A stretch of 64,000 nt of DNA from Holophaga foetida DSM 6591. Its GTDB lineage: Bacteria > Acidobacteriota > Holophagae > Holophagales > Holophagaceae. Positions 63,917 through 64,000 of the stretch are shown here, piece after piece (position 1 is the first letter of the stretch; each line of letters opens with the position of its first letter). The notes under the pieces are model-generated. The model did no database searches and was not told where the DNA came from. It was given only the letters and a program-made list of their open reading frames with translations. Where the stretch lies: NCBI RefSeq assembly GCF_000242615.2, contig NZ_KI912268.1, positions 1,051,362 through 1,115,361 of the forward strand, written 5' to 3'. The position numbers and the translations under genes were made by a program.

Positions 63917-64000
63917 TCATGGCATCACCGCCGGGGGTGCCCTGGAGGCTTCACTCATCAGCGGTCGCCAGAGGATCAGACCACCACAATGAGGGCAGCG
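63917..64000 (-). CDS. C-terminal end of a transposase-like protein (partial)
   Basis: Only 27 codons and the stop are visible, entering from the right edge: RCPHCGG then LILWRPLMSEASRAPPAVMP. The CPHCGG zinc-ribbon half followed by a short hydrophobic and Pro-rich tail is the usual ending of IS91-family (Y2) transposases. This reading is weak, since a single CxxC could occur in other Zn-binding proteins. Confidence 0.4.
   Translation of the reverse strand, partial: RCPHCGGLILWRPLMSEASRAPPAVMP

Overview
The window is GC-rich, densely coded bacterial chromosome. A nif locus of anaerobe type (nifH, two PII genes nifI1/nifI2, nifD), an alternative complex III plus caa3 oxidase cluster, a PilZ/PilT background and a SiaB/SiaC pair together suggest an Acidobacteriota member, most likely of the Holophagaceae (Geothrix/Holophaga-like). 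This placement is inferred from gene content and protein style and was not tested by any search.

Layout. 1-5.2 kb: nif locus read leftward (nifA, then nifH-nifI1-nifI2-nifD, with nifD running off the left edge). It has a sigma-54 promoter before nifH, two matched palindromes about 190-220 bp upstream of the expected transcription start, and two hairpin repeats at the nifH/nifI1 and nifI2/nifD junctions. 5.2-10.2 kb: PilZ protein with a degenerate receiver, three 89-bp tandem repeats, typA/bipA, and a PilT-family ATPase. 10.2-24.1 kb: one long leftward respiratory operon, actA-actB-actC-(actD-actE fusion)-actF-cytochrome c-SCO-coxA-coxC-coxD-coxB-ctaB, linking quinol oxidation by alternative complex III to an A2-type caa3 oxygen reductase. 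24.3-34.3 kb: SDR epimerase, KimA-like potassium transporter, guaA, HDOD protein, rarA, and a membrane hybrid histidine kinase. 34.3-43.6 kb: Ser/Thr kinase, cysteine desulfurase, ArnT-like glycosyltransferase with an ArnA-type decarboxylase (L-Ara4N-like lipid A modification), cytosolic PAS hybrid kinase, rsmE. 43.6-55.1 kb: purN, Sel1 protein, remnant of a type I restriction subunit, uvrC, FUSC protein, yraN, msrBA fusion, guaB, tandem cNMP-domain protein, lipid kinase, RluA-type synthase.

55.1-60.1 kb is the most accessory-looking part. After an AT-rich spacer and a hairpin at the ribosome-binding site lie two adjacent genes I do not recognise (1127 and 319 aa); the larger ends in a collagen-like Gly-Ala-Thr/Ser tail. 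They are followed by a hairpin repeat and a 198-bp MITE with features of the IS630 family. 60.1-64 kb: oxalate/formate-family MFS transporter, GAF plus dead GGDEF protein, siaB-siaC, a truncated third reading frame, a large hairpin, and the last codons of a transposase-like gene at the right edge.

Several intergenic spaces carry related dispersed inverted repeats (at least three families), placed between operon genes or between convergent genes. No rRNA, tRNA or CRISPR array was seen.
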